Source of the DNA: an uncultured Acetatifactor sp.
Lineage (GTDB): Bacteria > Bacillota > Clostridia > Lachnospirales > Lachnospiraceae
Assembly (NCBI GenBank): GCA_947644185.1
Contig: CANRZC010000114.1
Coordinates: 1 to 7,205 of the forward strand
Direction: 5' to 3'
Length of the DNA: 7,205 nucleotides
Of the stretch, positions 6,906-7,205 are shown piece by piece. How positions within the stretch are numbered: position 1 is the stretch's first letter; every line of letters begins with the position of its first letter. The notes below the pieces were generated by a model. The model searched no databases, was not told where the DNA came from, and saw only the letters and a list, made by a program, of their open reading frames with translations. The translations under genes were made by a program, and so were the position numbers.

Positions 6906-6933
6906 ATTATGCAACATTTTCATTCTCTGACAA
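6906..6933 (-). promoter_or_regulatory. Sigma-A promoter P2
   Basis: On the minus strand TTGTCA (6933-6928; one mismatch to TTGACA), a 16-base spacer and CATAAT (6911-6906; one mismatch to TATAAT) form a second good promoter in the same direction as P1 and about 140 bases downstream of it. A transcript would start near 6898-6900, leaving a leader of about 175 bases before the GH43 start. Confidence 0.55.
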
Positions 6934-7044
6934 ATTGCAGAAAATAAATCTATTGCCTTCTACTTCTTATGAATATTATTCCGATTTTTCAGATCCTATT
7001 TTGGCAAAATCACCAATCGCGCGCACTGTTATGTTAATGTATTT

Positions 7045-7072
7045 ATTATATCATGGATTTGTAGATTTTCAA
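7045..7072 (-). promoter_or_regulatory. Sigma-A promoter P1 with extended -10
   Basis: Reading the minus strand, TTGAAA (7072-7067) is followed by a 16-base spacer and a perfect TATAAT (7050-7045), preceded by TG one base upstream (extended -10). This is the strongest promoter match I see. It points toward the GH43 gene, with an expected start near 7038. That would give a leader of about 310 bases, unusually long for a simple operon. Confidence 0.72.
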
Positions 7073-7129
7073 TGGCAATTTGGAAAGTAAAAGATTTTTG
7101 TTAAATAGCCATAAATTTAAGATGTCTTT

Positions 7130-7147
7130 TTTGTGAACTATCACGAA
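7130..7147. repeat. Imperfect inverted repeat TTTGTGA-N4-TCACGAA
   Basis: Seven-base arms around ACTA with one mismatched pair, immediately beside the 7150-7165 palindrome. The form suits a dimeric regulator, but I cannot name one. Confidence 0.35.
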
Positions 7148-7149
7148 TT

Positions 7150-7165
7150 TCTAAAATATTTTAGA
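7150..7165. repeat. Perfect 16-bp palindrome, operator-like
   Basis: TCTAAAATATTTTAGA reads the same on both strands. It lies roughly 110-130 bases upstream of the predicted P1 start. A near copy of its right 14 bases occurs at 6832-6845. It may be a regulator site, but a chance palindrome in AT-rich DNA cannot be excluded. Confidence 0.4.
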
Positions 7166-7205
7166 TTTGATTAAAGTACCTAACTCCGAGAAAAAGGGCA
7201 AAAAA

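Larger units (their letters stand above)
6803..7205. other. Gene-free AT-rich regulatory region
   Basis: About 400 bases with no convincing gene on either strand. It holds both promoters, a palindrome with its partial copy, the TTTGTGA inverted repeat and the P2 stem-loop. A 72-codon plus-strand frame from TTG at 6872 lacks a ribosome site and is treated as chance. Near the right edge AAAAGGG (about 7193-7199) could be the ribosome site of a divergent plus-strand gene starting beyond 7205, but this cannot be judged. Confidence 0.6.

Noticed and set aside
6872..7090. Plus-strand 72-codon frame starting at TTG
   Set aside because: No ribosome site, AT-driven composition, no recognisable domain, and it runs across both minus-strand promoters.
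7152..7205. Tail of an upstream minus-strand gene entering from the right edge
   Set aside because: One frame is open for 17 codons from the edge to a TAG, but it is AT-rich, overlaps the palindrome and shows no recognisable sequence.
1..7205. CRISPR arrays, tRNA or rRNA genes, transposase genes
   Set aside because: No spaced direct repeats, no tRNA-like cloverleaf, no rRNA sequence and no transposase frame were seen. Only the 35-base AT-rich left end hints at a possible insertion.

Overview
The window looks like part of a carbohydrate-utilisation locus from a low-to-mid GC Gram-positive anaerobe of the Clostridia, most likely a gut Lachnospiraceae-type organism. The evidence is AAGGAGG- and AAGGGGGTGAT-type ribosome binding sites, a Gram-positive lipoprotein signal, an AT-rich promoter region next to genes of roughly 50% GC, and a very large fused ABC binding protein of a kind I associate with that family. 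The taxon is an inference; there is no rRNA or other marker gene here.

All five supported genes lie on the minus strand and read from right to left. Positions 6725-7205 are a gene-free, AT-rich regulatory region with two good sigma-A promoters (-10 boxes at 7045-7050 and 6906-6911), several inverted repeats and two leader hairpins. It is followed by a GH43 arabinanase lipoprotein (6724 to 5114), a 68-nt gap holding a hairpin with two competing folds, a 1007-residue binding protein (5045 to 2022), a MalF-type permease (2025 to 1087, ATGA overlap), a MalG-type permease (1071 to 199, 15-nt gap), and the start of a small exported protein (185 to 21, 13-nt gap). That last gene matches the N-terminus I remember for secreted NHL-repeat proteins, but it stops after 54 codons inside a sharply AT-rich stretch at the window edge.

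The genes make a coherent pathway. The surface-anchored GH43 enzyme, closely resembling Bacillus subtilis Abn2, would cut alpha-1,5-arabinan. The binding protein would capture the oligosaccharides and the two permeases would import them. No ABC ATPase, intracellular arabinofuranosidase, arabinose catabolic gene or regulator is visible, so a shared MsmX-like ATPase and genes elsewhere are presumed.

I did not find a wholly new system. The least ordinary items are the binding protein with two related beta-rich modules before its solute-binding domain, the abrupt break of the terminal gene, and the dense set of operator-like and structured elements ahead of and inside the operon.
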